Shown: positions 17,010 to 25,923 of the stretch, piece by piece
How the letters are laid out: each line of letters starts with the position of its first letter
Position numbering within the stretch: position 1 is the stretch's first letter
DNA from: Acidobacteriota bacterium
GTDB lineage: Bacteria; Acidobacteriota; Blastocatellia; Pyrinomonadales; Pyrinomonadaceae
DNA length: 60,639 nucleotides
Direction: 5' to 3'
NCBI GenBank assembly: GCA_020199775.1
Contig: JAIVJZ010000011.1
Location: forward strand, 1-60,639
Translations under genes and position numbers: made by a program
The notes under the pieces: model-generated
Database searches by the model: none
The model's input: the letters and a program-made list of their open reading frames with translations, nothing else
What the model was told of the DNA's origin: nothing

Positions 17010-17745
17010 TTATTCAGACGCATGCATTCGGCGCACAGTCGTTTGCCACCGCCCGTGGTCGTATCTCATCACCGTCTTCGGGTCTTTGTGTTTACTCATC
17101 ATCTGCACCTGTCTGTAAGTGAGGCCGGAATCTAACGCCTTCATGATGACCCTCCGCCGCAAGTCGTGCGGCGACACACCGCCGATTCTAGAGTAGTCCG
17201 CCCAGCGTGCAACGATCTTCTGCACCATCCGCGTCGAGAGACCTTTGTCGAACTCCAGTGTGCGGTAGTTGACATGCGGCTGAAAGGGTGGTGCACCTTC
17301 CCCGTCCGAGTGCGAAACTTCCCTTCGCTTCCGGTCAAGTCGGAGATACTGGTCAATGGCTTCCTTCACATCCTTCGGGAATGGCCAGACCTCTTCCCTC
17401 CCCCCTTTGACTTTACACCGCAGCGTCCACCGGCTGTGGCTCCACTTCACGGACGAGGCGCGCAAGCTACACACCTCGGGCACTCTCAATGAGAGTCGCA
17501 TCATGACCAGCATCAGCGCCCCCTCCGCCTTATCCCGATCAGCCCCCGAGAGCAGGTAACGCACCTCTTTGGCCGTGAGCGCACGCCCTGAAGGCTCTGT
17601 AGGCAGTTCAGGAGGCGAGACCAGTTTCGTTGAAGCCGGGTTTGAGAGGCACGACGCCAGCGGCCTTCAGGTATTCGAAGAAGGAGCGAATGACGGAAAG
17701 TTTAAAGGAGACGGTGGTCGTGCGTTTCCGTTGCGAGCGTAAGTG
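17010..17745 (-). pseudogene. Frameshifted tyrosine recombinase (integrase) remnant
   Basis: The intact 184-aa catalytic part (17010-17564) shows VPEVCSL near its N-terminus, HDLRRRVIMKAL (HxxR) and MSKHKDPKTVMRYDH with the final tyrosine. Upstream in another frame is the N-terminal core-binding piece KLSVIRSFFEYLKAAGV. The two are separated by a frameshift and stop near 17600-17640. It was once a XerC/D-like integrase and is now probably inactive. Its 5' end runs into an IS66 stub. Confidence 0.72.
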
Positions 17746-17954
17746 ATCACGCCAGCACTGCACGTCGGTAGGGACGACCGACTCTGGAGTTTATCGATCT
17801 CCTCTGACAGACTCTCAATGGTGCGTTGCTGCATGTAGGGGTCAGGCGCGCCGTAGATGGCTTGGGTGCCGACAGCCTGCTCTAAGAGGCGGATGACGGC
17901 CACCGGGTCACACAGATAATGTCTGGTAAATCTCGTAGGAGGTCGGCATCGCAC
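17746..17954 (-). pseudogene. IS66-family transposase N-terminal stub
   Basis: Read on the - strand, LLEQAVGTQAIYGAPDPY, MQQRTIESLSEEIDKLQSR is clearly related to the start of the complete IS66 transposase at 19671 (LFEDAFGRHALYGPPDP, QQHTIDDLSAHIGRLQAQ). It breaks off directly into recombinase sequence. It is a truncated second copy of a diverged IS66-type element. Confidence 0.72.
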
Positions 17955-18074
17955 CCATCCAGCAGAGGCATCGCGAGAGGAGCCGGCTTATAGCTTGTGG
18001 AAATGGCCTCAGAGTGTCGCCGAAGTCGCTTTTTTAATGAGATTAGCCCACCTCCTGAACAGACACCACTTATC

Positions 18075-19797
18075 GTAACTATTCAGCTATAACTCTGCGT
18101 TGCCTGACACTTAGCGGCTTTCCGCGGCACGCCCCTTCAAGCGCACCAAGCACCTCACGCCCTTGCTTTCTTGTCGTCGAGAGATAGCTTCTGATGCGGC
18201 AGAACCTCTTCGCGCCTTCCTCCGTGCGGAAGCACCCTGAGGTCTTCTGCTGCAACTTCACCATCCGCAGGTCGCGCTCCGCTTGGTTGTTATCAAAGGG
18301 GACAGAGAAGTCGATGAGGAAGCGCAGCACTTCTTCTTTTCTTCGCTCCAGTCGCCGCAGCAGGTTACGCGCCTGCTTGCTGACCTGCGCCGGCAACTCG
18401 GGTGGCGGTTGCGCACGTAGCCCTGCGGCCACCAGTTGGTCGTAGTTCTCTGTCAGCGCGGTCAGCCTCTGATGGTCGAGCCGCCTGCCGCCCTCTTCCC
18501 TGACCCGCTCAACTTCTCGCTTCATCTCTAAGAGCAACTCTTTGAGCGGAGCGGCCCACGCCTTCGTCGCTGCACTCAGTTCCTCGAAGTAGGTCAACTC
18601 GCGCAGCAGATGCACGCCGCACAAGGCATGCCGGCAGCAGGTGTAGTGTGAGTAGGCCAGCCACCCGTCATGCACGCACGTGCCGCGATAGCGCGGCAGC
18701 ACATTGATCTCCGTGATGGCCGTCTGCCCCCGGTGCGCCGCCGAGGCGTAATGCGTCAGACGCTCAGTGCTCGCCACATGCACATAAGCGAGCCGCCCGT
18801 TAATGCGCAACCCCGTCTCGTCGGCGTGGATGACGGACGAGCGTCTGAGTTGCTGCTTGATCTGCAACTCGGTCTCGACCAGCCCCGAAGCACACTCCCT
18901 GACCATGTTGGCCACCGTCCCGGCAGAGACGCGGCAGCCGAAGAGGTCACGCATGGCCTCTGAGGTGCGCCCGTAGGGCAGCAACTGATACTGCTGGAGG
19001 TAGAGGACTCTGGCCTTGACGCCCGGCCCGTACTGCACGCCCGAGCGGACGCTGCCGGAGAACTCCCCTTGCGTCGTGCGCCCGCACGATGAACAGCGCA
19101 CGACGGCGAGCCGGTGCTCGGTCACGCGCAAGCGTGCTGGCACGACTTCGATTACTTGCTGCCGGTGATGACGCACGACCCGAGCAGCTGAGAGCGGGGT
19201 GTGGCAACTCCGGCACTCACGCGGCCGGTGCTCGACGATACGGTCAGGACGTGGCGACAAGCGCAGAGTCACCCCGCAGTGTCCTCGCTGCCCGCCCGGT
19301 CGCCTGCCCGAAGGGCGGCGCAGGCTCCGGGTGCGCTTGCTCCACGGCGGGTCAGTCGAGGGCGGGCGCGATGAGTTGTGCGAGTCCTTCACGACGAGCG
19401 CTTCCAACTCCGCGTTCCTGCGCCCGAGTTGGAAGTTGCGTCCACGCAGGTCGCTTAACTCGGCTTGGAGCCTCCCGACCTGCGCCTGGAGTCTGCCGAT
19501 GTGAGCAGATAAGTCGTCAATGGTGTGTTGTTGCTGGTCCGGGTCGGGAGGGCCGTAGAGTGCGTGCCGACCAAAGGCGTCTTCGAAGAGCCGGAACAGA
19601 GCGTGCGGCCCACTGAGGTGGGCTTGATAAATCTGCCAGTGCATGGAAGCGGGCAACTTCGGGGACATCACTCACCCACCTGAGAGTAAAATCTGCTGGC
19701 ATCAAGAAAGGAAAAGAAGTACGCTCGTCTTATGACGCCTTTATCTCGCCGGAATCACCTTTGTTTGCCTGCCTTTACGCGATAGCTGAATAGAAAC
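18075..19797 (-). mobile_element. Complete IS66-family element (about 1723 bp)
   Basis: Left end GTAACTATTCAGCTAT and right end (reverse complement) GTTTCTATTCAGCTAT form inverted repeats with two mismatches. Both flanks carry the 8-bp direct repeat CACTTATC (18067-18074 and 19798-19805), as expected for IS66. A single transposase gene fills it, and its TAG stop lies inside the left inverted repeat. No accessory tnpA/tnpB genes are present, as in the ISBst12-like subgroup. Confidence 0.92.
18079..19671 (-). CDS. IS66-family (ISBst12-like) transposase
   Basis: This 530-aa DDE transposase has a coiled-coil start (DLSAHIGRLQAQVGRLQAEL), a conserved SHNSSRPPSTDPPW linker and a zinc-finger region with CRSC and CSSCG. 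Catalytic residues lie in HADETGLRI, VHDGWLAYSHY and the FDNNQAERDLRMVKLQQK segment. Length matches complete members of the family. The ATG at 19671 is inside the element, about 125 bp from the right end. All landmarks are present, so it is likely active. Confidence 0.94.
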   Translation of the reverse strand: MMSPKLPASMHWQIYQAHLSGPHALFRLFEDAFGRHALYGPPDPDQQQHTIDDLSAHIGRLQAQVGRLQAELSDLRGRNFQLGRRNAELEALVVKDSHNSSRPPSTDPPWSKRTRSLRRPSGRRPGGQRGHCGVTLRLSPRPDRIVEHRPRECRSCHTPLSAARVVRHHRQQVIEVVPARLRVTEHRLAVVRCSSCGRTTQGEFSGSVRSGVQYGPGVKARVLYLQQYQLLPYGRTSEAMRDLFGCRVSAGTVANMVRECASGLVETELQIKQQLRRSSVIHADETGLRINGRLAYVHVASTERLTHYASAAHRGQTAITEINVLPRYRGTCVHDGWLAYSHYTCCRHALCGVHLLRELTYFEELSAATKAWAAPLKELLLEMKREVERVREEGGRRLDHQRLTALTENYDQLVAAGLRAQPPPELPAQVSKQARNLLRRLERRKEEVLRFLIDFSVPFDNNQAERDLRMVKLQQKTSGCFRTEEGAKRFCRIRSYLSTTRKQGREVLGALEGACRGKPLSVRQRRVIAE

Positions 19798-19805
19798 CAC
19801 TTATC

Positions 19806-19972
19806 ATGATATTCACAAAATCAGCATTATGCGAAATGCCCTATGCCCTGACAAACAACGTTTTTTAATTGTAGAAAAAGCGTAATTAATGCACGTGAAA
19901 CGTTGTGTGAAACCGAATTCAAGAGTGCCTCTTCAAGATCTCGTTGGGACATTATCTAAAGGTAAGGTGAGG
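19806..19972. other. Gap next to IS66 insertion site
   Basis: About 165 bp, AT-rich, with no visible gene. Removing the IS66 element joins it to the sequence ending at 18066, which is also non-coding. Confidence 0.4.
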
Positions 19973-20800
19973 TTACTTCCCCTTCAATCGTTCATGATTG
20001 CACCGCTTTACACCGCCGGCTTTTCCTTCGGGGTAGAAGAAACCTGTGCCGAGGCAATCCGGGCAGTTTAATAAGTCAGGCGAAGCCGACTCCCCCTTTT
20101 GATCTATATTTATATTCTTATCTATATTGGTGCTCTGTTGTAGCTGGCTGCTCCTATGTGGCTGTCTGTTCTGTTGTAGCTGGCTGCTCCGTAAAAGCTG
20201 CCAAGTTGGTGCGTGAACTATATACTCAACTCCCTGGTCCTTTCCAAACCCCTGTATGTTCCCGGTCTTCTCAATCAGCCCTTTACTGATAAGTTTAGCA
20301 ACTACTTTCTTGACTTGCGCTAGTGACATATTCGCCCGCTCTGCAAGCCTGGGATTGCTGACTCGACAGCGATTTTGCTTCCACCCCCACGACAACCGGC
20401 AGAGCTGCATGTAAGCCGCCTGCTCAAATGGATCGAGGTGCCTGAATAGATGGTCGAGCAACTGGAAAGGCGTCTCCATGTGCCCCTTTGCATCTGGCAA
20501 CGATGCTAATAAGTTGACTTGACTTTTATGTGGCTGGCTGCTTTGTGGTGGCTGGCTGCTCTCAGGTAGCTCAATAGGTGTGGTCTCGAGGCTCTGTTGT
20601 GGCTGGCTGCTTTGTTGTAGCTGGCTGCTATCGTAGCCGCCACGTGGCTGCTCTGGTAGCTGGCTGCTTTGTTGTAGCTGGGAGCTTTGTAGTAGCTGAC
20701 TGCTCTGGGATGGCTGGCTCTCTTCAGGGCGCGATGGCTCTTTTTCTTGCTCAGTCTTAGGAGGTGGGGTCGCGTTGACTAAGCGCGCGAATCTACTCAT
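19973..20800 (-). CDS. Winged-helix protein with Ser/Gln repeats, possible replication or partner protein
   Basis: The 275-aa product has a central winged-helix domain (about residues 112-185; PRLAERANMSLAQVKKVVAK, LISKGLIEKTG), like DnaD/RepA-type DNA-binding domains. On both sides lie low-complexity repeats of SSQLQQ, and the C-terminus has a CPDCLGTGFFYP zinc-like motif with a later cysteine. In DNA the repeats are many copies of a TAGCTGGCTGCT unit (20130-20190 and 20525-20715). It follows the ExeA-like ATPase gene directly (stop/start at 20800), so the two act together. Plasmid replication, transposition targeting or regulation are possible; replication is favoured because no other initiator is seen. 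Confidence 0.65.
   Translation of the reverse strand: MSRFARLVNATPPPKTEQEKEPSRPEESQPSQSSQLLQSSQLQQSSQLPEQPRGGYDSSQLQQSSQPQQSLETTPIELPESSQPPQSSQPHKSQVNLLASLPDAKGHMETPFQLLDHLFRHLDPFEQAAYMQLCRLSWGWKQNRCRVSNPRLAERANMSLAQVKKVVAKLISKGLIEKTGNIQGFGKDQGVEYIVHAPTWQLLRSSQLQQNRQPHRSSQLQQSTNIDKNINIDQKGESASPDLLNCPDCLGTGFFYPEGKAGGVKRCNHERLKGK
20130..20715. repeat. TAGCTGGCTGCT repeat clusters inside the winged-helix gene
   Basis: About ten imperfect copies of a 12-15 bp unit around TAGCTGGCTGCT occur in two clusters (20130-20190 and 20525-20715) on either side of the winged-helix coding region. They encode Ser/Gln repeats. They may only be protein linkers, but intragenic iterons for the encoded DNA-binding protein are possible. 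Confidence 0.55.
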
Positions 20801-21603
20801 TAAACTGCCACCTCGGGGACGGTATCGGAAACGAGTTCCGGGTCGATCGTCTGCGCCCCTTCCATAAGCATCATTTCATAAGCGAGCGCGGCGACCTTGA
20901 GGACGGAACGGGGAATACCTTTTGTGACAACATACAGCTTTTCTACCGCTTCAGTCGTGAAAGGGTTATTAATGCTTTCATGTTTACACCGGTGCGCCAG
21001 CATGCCGCCAGTCTCTTCAAGCGTAAGCGGGTCTAAGACGGAATAGGTCGAGATGCGGCTGTAAAGAGCACGGTTCTTTTCGCTCTGTAGTTTCTCGCGT
21101 AATTCCAACTGACCCGCGAGCACGATCTGAACGAGCTTATGAGTATGTGTCTCGAAGTTGAGCAGGCCGCGCACAAGTTCGAGTTGTGCGTTGTCGAGCA
21201 CTTGAGCTTCATCTACGAAAATCACGACGTTCTTGCCGGCCTCGTAGCGATCTATCAGCCACCGTTCAAGTTCATCCCGTTGCTGTGTGAGCGAGCGTTT
21301 GCCATCTACACCCAGATCAGTGGCCATGTACTTGAGGAAAGCAAAGGGGGAAGGGAACTTGGGAGTAGGGACAAGGGTCGTTAGGCAGTTCTCATTCGCG
21401 GCATACTCTCCGAAAAGATAGCGGAGTAGGGTGCTTTTGCCGAGTCCGACGTCACCGAGCAACGCGCATAATCCCTGCCGCTTATTAACCGTAAATCGCA
21501 CCTTGGCCAGCACCGCCTTCAGTCCGGGCGTAATGTGGAGGGTATTAGGATTAGGCGAGATGCTAAACGGGGTATAGTCCTCAATAGAGGGAGCAGTCGT
21601 CAT
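20800..21603 (-). CDS. ExeA/TniB-like AAA+ ATPase
   Basis: This 267-aa AAA+ ATPase has Walker A GDVGLGKSTLLR (about residues 48-59), Walker B VVIFVDEAQ (about residue 124), a sensor region VLAGQLELREKL and the C-terminal lid. These match ExeA and the transposition helpers TniB/TnsC/MuB, which load partner proteins on DNA. No TniA/TnsB transposase is adjacent. The partner is the winged-helix gene immediately downstream, with its ATG touching this stop. A TTGACA at 21675-21680 (- strand) may provide a -35 box. It could drive replication, partition or targeted DNA binding. The family call is firm; the role is inferred. Confidence 0.82.
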   Translation of the reverse strand: MTTAPSIEDYTPFSISPNPNTLHITPGLKAVLAKVRFTVNKRQGLCALLGDVGLGKSTLLRYLFGEYAANENCLTTLVPTPKFPSPFAFLKYMATDLGVDGKRSLTQQRDELERWLIDRYEAGKNVVIFVDEAQVLDNAQLELVRGLLNFETHTHKLVQIVLAGQLELREKLQSEKNRALYSRISTYSVLDPLTLEETGGMLAHRCKHESINNPFTTEAVEKLYVVTKGIPRSVLKVAALAYEMMLMEGAQTIDPELVSDTVPEVAV

Positions 21604-21944
21604 AGTAACGTGACTTTATCACTCTTCGACATTACGATCAACGACAACTTTTCTTAAATATGGTCTTAACTCTGTCAACTAGGACATAAAACGGATAGTT
21701 AGTATGGTAAGATGGCAAAATAAAGGGGGAAAGTAACTCACATCCTGAACTGAATTTTGAAAAATTAGCTTAAATTGAAAACGAGTACGATATTAAAGTG
21801 CAGTCGCTACTCTGGCACAAGATGAATCTAACTTTCACGTCGGCCAGATATTGTCTTGCTCGGACCTTAATGATCCCAAATAAGTGTGAGAAGGAACGGC
21901 TTCGAGTAAGTAGTGACGCGAACATAAATTCTCAGGTAAGTTTG
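21604..21944. other. Divergent intergenic region
   Basis: About 340 AT-rich bases between the ExeA-like gene (leftward) and the toxin-antitoxin pair (rightward). It holds the TTGACA element noted for the leftward gene and short TGTCGTTG/TGTCGAAG motifs. A 61-codon frame here is not convincing. Confidence 0.4.
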
Positions 21945-21964
21945 ATTATAACGGATGTTATAAT
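21945..21964 (+). promoter_or_regulatory. Operator/promoter of the AbrB-Doc module
   Basis: ATTATAAC and GTTATAAT form a perfect 8-bp inverted repeat around GGAT. The right arm contains TATAAT (21959-21964), a consensus -10 box 36 bp before the antitoxin ATG. Binding by the antitoxin here would give the usual autorepression. Confidence 0.6.
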
Positions 21965-22000
21965 GTCGCAGTTTGGATTCTAGTTATGGAGTAAGCAGGT

Positions 22001-22225
22001 ATGGCGACATTAAAAGTTACGACCGTTGGGAACTCGGTTGGGGTGGTCTTCCCAAAAGAACTATTGGAAAAGCTCCGCGTGCAAAAAGGAGACCTGCTCT
22101 ACGTTACTGAAACTCCTGACGGCATCCGAATCACTCCTTACGACCCAGCCTTCGCCGCGCAGATGGAACTGGCCGAAAGAGTCATGCGTGAAGATCGTAA
22201 CGCGCTACGGAAACTGGCCGAATGA
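22001..22225 (+). CDS. AbrB/MazE-type antitoxin
   Basis: This 74-aa protein has a SpoVT/AbrB swapped-hairpin fold: KVTTVGNSVGVVFPKELLEKL then VQKGDLLYV, and a C-terminal helix that would neutralise the toxin. GGAG lies ahead of the ATG. Its stop overlaps the Doc start by ATGA, so translation is coupled. It should both neutralise Doc and bind the inverted repeat at 21945-21964. Confidence 0.88.
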   Translation: MATLKVTTVGNSVGVVFPKELLEKLRVQKGDLLYVTETPDGIRITPYDPAFAAQMELAERVMREDRNALRKLAE

Positions 22226-22626
22226 CTGTGTCGAAGAATGTTGTCTGGGTGCATGAGGATGTTGTGCTCGCTGTTCACCTACGGCAGTTGGCCGAGCACG
22301 GCGGCGGTGAAGGAGTCTGCGATGAGGGGCTTCTCCAGTCCGCCCTAGCGCGACCGCAAAACTTGCTGGCCTACGGCGACCCGCCGCCCGACCTTGCCAG
22401 CCTGGCTGCCGCATACGCCTATGGCATCGTACATAAGCATCCTTTCGTGGACGGTAATAAGCGCACCGCGCTTATTATTACTAGACTCTTTCTGCTGCTC
22501 AACGGCGTGAATTTGGTGACTACACAGGAAGAGAAATATTCGACCTTCATAGCTCTAGCTACTGGTGGGTTGTCGAAAGAGGATTTAGCGAGTTGGATGA
22601 AGGAACATCTCGGAAGCCTAAGCTAA
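22222..22626 (+). CDS. doc: Doc-type (death-on-curing) Fic-family toxin
   Basis: This 134-aa Fic-fold protein has the motif HPFVDGNKRTAL (about residues 72-83), the Doc version of HxFxxxNKR. Doc toxins phosphorylate EF-Tu and stop translation until the antitoxin is restored. Length and N-terminal topology (DEGLLQSALARPQNL) match the family. Paired with an AbrB-type antitoxin it would stabilise this circular element or the adjacent defence block. Confidence 0.92.
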   Translation: MTVSKNVVWVHEDVVLAVHLRQLAEHGGGEGVCDEGLLQSALARPQNLLAYGDPPPDLASLAAAYAYGIVHKHPFVDGNKRTALIITRLFLLLNGVNLVTTQEEKYSTFIALATGGLSKEDLASWMKEHLGSLS

Positions 22627-22789
22627 GAGGATGACTAGGCAAAGTGCATTACCCGATTGTGTTGCGAGAAATACTTTGAGATAAGAAGGGGTTGTTTGGC
22701 GAACTCCGTCACGCAGAGAGTCTGAAGAGGCTCGTGATGATCTTCTCCGAAAGTGATCCCAGTCGTGAACATAAATTTCAGGAGCAATC

Positions 22790-23569
22790 GTGACTAGCTG
22801 TTATGACATTTTCGCAGAATGTGCGAAGGCTATACATGATGGAGAACTCATCCAGTCTGTCAGTGCGAAAGACAAAGAGTTTCATTTCCAGAATTGGTTT
22901 CAAGATCGACTCGTCAAGCTCAAGATTGACTTCGACGCGCTAGGCCGCAATACATATCCTGACTTCCGCCTTGTTCATAAGCCTGAAGGGTATGAGATCA
23001 AAGGGCTAGCTTGGCCGGGAAGGGAAAAGGATTACGATGCTAACAGCCAGGTACCTTCCGGACTACATAACGGGCGAACGATCTTTTACGTTTTTGGGCG
23101 CTACCCAGTAGCTCAAGCGGGTGAGAAAGAATATCCGGTAGTTGACCTAGTTATTTGTCATGGGGATTTTCTTAACGCTGCTCGCGATTACGTTCATAAA
23201 AACAAAAGCATAAAAGGCTTTGGCAGTTATGGCGATATTATGATTCGGGACAGGAAGATGTATGTTGCGCCAACCCCATTTGCATTAACTAAAGGCACAA
23301 CGGGAACTCAGACGCTTATCCTCCCTGATGATTTTCTAGTGGATGAAAGATTTGAAGAGGTAGGCACGCTTACAAGAACCGAGTGCTCAGAGCTTGTTGT
23401 CGGCTATACGTTCGATTTACGAAAAAACACGCTGGTTTCAGAGACAGTACCTAATCCTACTGCGAGGAAAGAGCATCACTTCATCGGTTATCGTCTTAGA
23501 GGGCAGGGAGGCAAGCCCGTCTCAATGAGTACCAACACGACTGAGATAGTCTTGGACGCTAGTGAATAA
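22790..23569 (+). CDS. Putative PD-(D/E)xK restriction endonuclease
   Basis: I chose GTG 22790 because AGGAG lies 6 bases upstream. The 259-aa protein shows NTYPDFRLV followed by GYEIKGL (about residues 58-72), the D...ExK pattern of the PD-(D/E)xK fold. RTIFYVFGRYP and VDLVICHGDFL fit its later strands. Its TAA overlaps the ATG of a DNA methyltransferase by one base (TAATG), the organisation of a restriction-modification pair. No HMM check was possible. Specificity is unknown. It could be the nuclease of the DISARM-like locus that follows, or part of a separate R-M unit. Confidence 0.7.
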   Translation: MTSCYDIFAECAKAIHDGELIQSVSAKDKEFHFQNWFQDRLVKLKIDFDALGRNTYPDFRLVHKPEGYEIKGLAWPGREKDYDANSQVPSGLHNGRTIFYVFGRYPVAQAGEKEYPVVDLVICHGDFLNAARDYVHKNKSIKGFGSYGDIMIRDRKMYVAPTPFALTKGTTGTQTLILPDDFLVDERFEEVGTLTRTECSELVVGYTFDLRKNTLVSETVPNPTARKEHHFIGYRLRGQGGKPVSMSTNTTEIVLDASE

Positions 23570-25704
23570 TGAGCGCAACCGTCATCAATACTAATGCTCA
23601 GGGAAGGCAACGCCGTGAGTCTCCACAGCAAGAGCGGGCTATTGAGCGTGGTTTTCCCGTCAGGCAAATCAGCCAACTCGCGGAACAAGAGAGCTGGCGT
23701 AAGGAAGTACATAGGCCGATTTACCACATTCATAAATGGTGGGCGCAGCGGCTCGGCTCTGTTTTTAGAGCGATAATACTAGGGGCACTTGCTGACTCGG
23801 GCGTTGATATTTGGGAGGAGTTTTATAAGCATCATAATTTCGCTGGTAAAGTCGTGCTCGACCCCTTTATGGGGAGTGGCACGACACTGGGAGAGTGCGC
23901 CAAGCTCGGTGCCAAGCCTATTGGTACTGACATAAATCCAGTAAGCACTTTCATTGTTACGCAGTCACTTACTAGTGTCGATATAAGCAAGCTGAAGCAT
24001 GTGTTTACCGAAATTGAGGCAGACATCAAGCAGGAAGTCAGCCACTACTACAAAACACTTGACCCAGACAGCAACGAAGAGATCGCAGTTCTTTATTACT
24101 TCTGGGTCAAGCAAGTAACTACGCCGCAGGGCGAGATCGTGCCCTTATTCAGTTCCTATGTATTTAGCAAAGATGCTTACCCAAAGAAAAAGCCTACTGC
24201 GAGGATAATTTGCCCTTCATGCTGGAACATTAACATCGGTCGCTATGACGCGACTGAAATGGTGTGTGGAAATTGTTCGTACAGCTTCAACCCACAATTA
24301 GGTCCCGTCAAAGGGCAATTTGTCATTACTTCATCTGGAGCAACATATAAAATTAAAGATTTAGTCTTAGCAAGTGGCCGCCCACCCGAACACCGTCTGT
24401 ACGCTCTGATGGCTCTAAAAAATAACGGTACGAAGATATATCTAAGCCCCAGCCCTTATGATCTCGATTTGCTCATGAAGGCACGAAACAAACTCCGAGA
24501 GAAAAGTCTGCCACTACCTGATATGGCGGTGAGGCTAGGGCACAATACAAATCAGGCAAGGGGCTACAACTACCATAACTGGCGCGACTTCTTTAATGAG
24601 CGTCAACTCCTTTGTCTTGGAATTCTATTAAGTCGGATTTTGCTGATCGAAGATAGAGCGATTCGTAATCAATTCTTATGTCTGTTTTCCAGCACCCTGG
24701 AGTTCAACAATCTTTTTTGCAGCTTCAAAGGTGAGGGGACTGGAGCTGTGCGTCCTCTCTTTTCGCATCATATTCTCAAGCCTGAGCGAGCTGTTTTAGA
24801 AAACAACGTATGGGGGACTGAGAAAAGTAGCGGTGCGTTCTCGACACTTTTTCGCTCTCGACTACTCAAGGCCAAGCAATATCTAGACGCTCCTTTCGAA
24901 GTGGGCGACTCGGAAATCTTGTTCAACGATACAAAGGTCGTTGGCAGTGCCAAGCTGACGAGCAGCACTAAGCTAAATCTTACAGTAACGAGTGAATGGG
25001 CTGAGTTTGCTGCCACACCTAAAGCGGCCATGGTTCTAAATGGTGATGGGGCAGAACTCCTTATCCCTGATAAGAGTGTAGATGCTGTAGTAACTGATCC
25101 GCCGTACTTCGATTTTGTTCACTACAGTGAGTTGAGTGATTTCTTTTATGCTTGGCTCGCTCCTGTCCTCAAACGAGATTATAGATATTTCTCGGCACCC
25201 GACTCATCACACGACCATGAAGTTCAGTGCCGTGATCCAGAGCGTTTCGCAGTAAAGCTGGCTCGTGTGTTTCGTGAGTGTCATCGCGTCCTAAAGGACG
25301 ATGGGGTTTTATCTTTCAGCTTCCATCATTCGCGCAATGAAGGATGGCTTGCAATCTACGAGGCGATCACTAAAGCCGGCTTTCAAATTGCCGCTACACA
25401 TCCTATTTACGGGGAGATGAAAGGCGCTAACCCAAAGTCAGCAACCAAAGAGCCTATTACTCTGGACGCTATACTAGTCTGCAAGAAATCAGTTGGCATA
25501 TATGACCATGCCGAAAATATCATTGAAGCAATTAAGGCAAAGACAGATATAATCATTAAGGAACTGAAGTCATCTGGTTTTACCCTATCTCAAGCTGATA
25601 CTTATGTTGTGACAATGTCTCAAGCGTTGACCGTGGGTTCACGTGCTGGGTATTCGACATCTGAGGTGTCAGCTCTTTTAAGTCCGTTCACATTACAGCG
25701 ATGA
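23569..25704 (+). CDS. DUF1156-like DNA amino-methyltransferase
   Basis: This 711-aa methylase has the N-terminal HKWWAQRLGSVFRAIILGAL of DUF1156-type enzymes, SAM motif DPFMGSGTT (about residue 98) and catalytic TDPPYFDFVHYSEL (about residue 509). DPPY indicates N6-adenine or N4-cytosine methylation. A zinc-ribbon pair (CPSCW, CGNC) lies near residues 217-240. The order motif I, long insert, DPPY is the permuted/split form. The start is coupled to the nuclease gene. A second similar methylase follows. Together they would mark self DNA for the downstream DrmA-like helicase system or for the adjacent nuclease. Confidence 0.88.
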   Translation: MSATVINTNAQGRQRRESPQQERAIERGFPVRQISQLAEQESWRKEVHRPIYHIHKWWAQRLGSVFRAIILGALADSGVDIWEEFYKHHNFAGKVVLDPFMGSGTTLGECAKLGAKPIGTDINPVSTFIVTQSLTSVDISKLKHVFTEIEADIKQEVSHYYKTLDPDSNEEIAVLYYFWVKQVTTPQGEIVPLFSSYVFSKDAYPKKKPTARIICPSCWNINIGRYDATEMVCGNCSYSFNPQLGPVKGQFVITSSGATYKIKDLVLASGRPPEHRLYALMALKNNGTKIYLSPSPYDLDLLMKARNKLREKSLPLPDMAVRLGHNTNQARGYNYHNWRDFFNERQLLCLGILLSRILLIEDRAIRNQFLCLFSSTLEFNNLFCSFKGEGTGAVRPLFSHHILKPERAVLENNVWGTEKSSGAFSTLFRSRLLKAKQYLDAPFEVGDSEILFNDTKVVGSAKLTSSTKLNLTVTSEWAEFAATPKAAMVLNGDGAELLIPDKSVDAVVTDPPYFDFVHYSELSDFFYAWLAPVLKRDYRYFSAPDSSHDHEVQCRDPERFAVKLARVFRECHRVLKDDGVLSFSFHHSRNEGWLAIYEAITKAGFQIAATHPIYGEMKGANPKSATKEPITLDAILVCKKSVGIYDHAENIIEAIKAKTDIIIKELKSSGFTLSQADTYVVTMSQALTVGSRAGYSTSEVSALLSPFTLQR

Positions 25705-25923
25705 TCTGGCAAGTCTGTAGTGAGAAGGATCAGAGTTCTCCTGACTATAATCAAGAGGCCCGATGGCTAGACGATCCCTATTTAACGTAGGTCTCGGGTG
25801 AGTGAGATAGGTCAGCTCTGGTAGCAGGTGAGCGCTTGATCGTTGAAGACAATCACTACCACGCTACTATTACTCTCTTCTTTCGGGTCTTATCTCGCTC
25901 TTAGAATTGATCAAACATATCAA
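25705..25923. other. Gap between the two methyltransferase genes
   Basis: About 220 bp. An open frame extends from 25843 into the next gene, but its extra N-terminal residues (hydrophobic, signal-like) do not belong to the methylase family. I see no separate gene. Confidence 0.4.

Noticed and set aside
20800..21603. Tn7/Tn5053-type transposon based on the TniB-like ATPase
   Set aside because: No TniA/TnsB transposase or matching end repeats are nearby.
21798..21983. 61-aa + strand frame before the antitoxin
   Set aside because: No ribosome site; it overlaps the antitoxin operator and has no recognisable features.
25843..25923. N-terminal extension of the second methylase
   Set aside because: The extra 27 residues are hydrophobic and unlike the family; ATG 25924 fits better.
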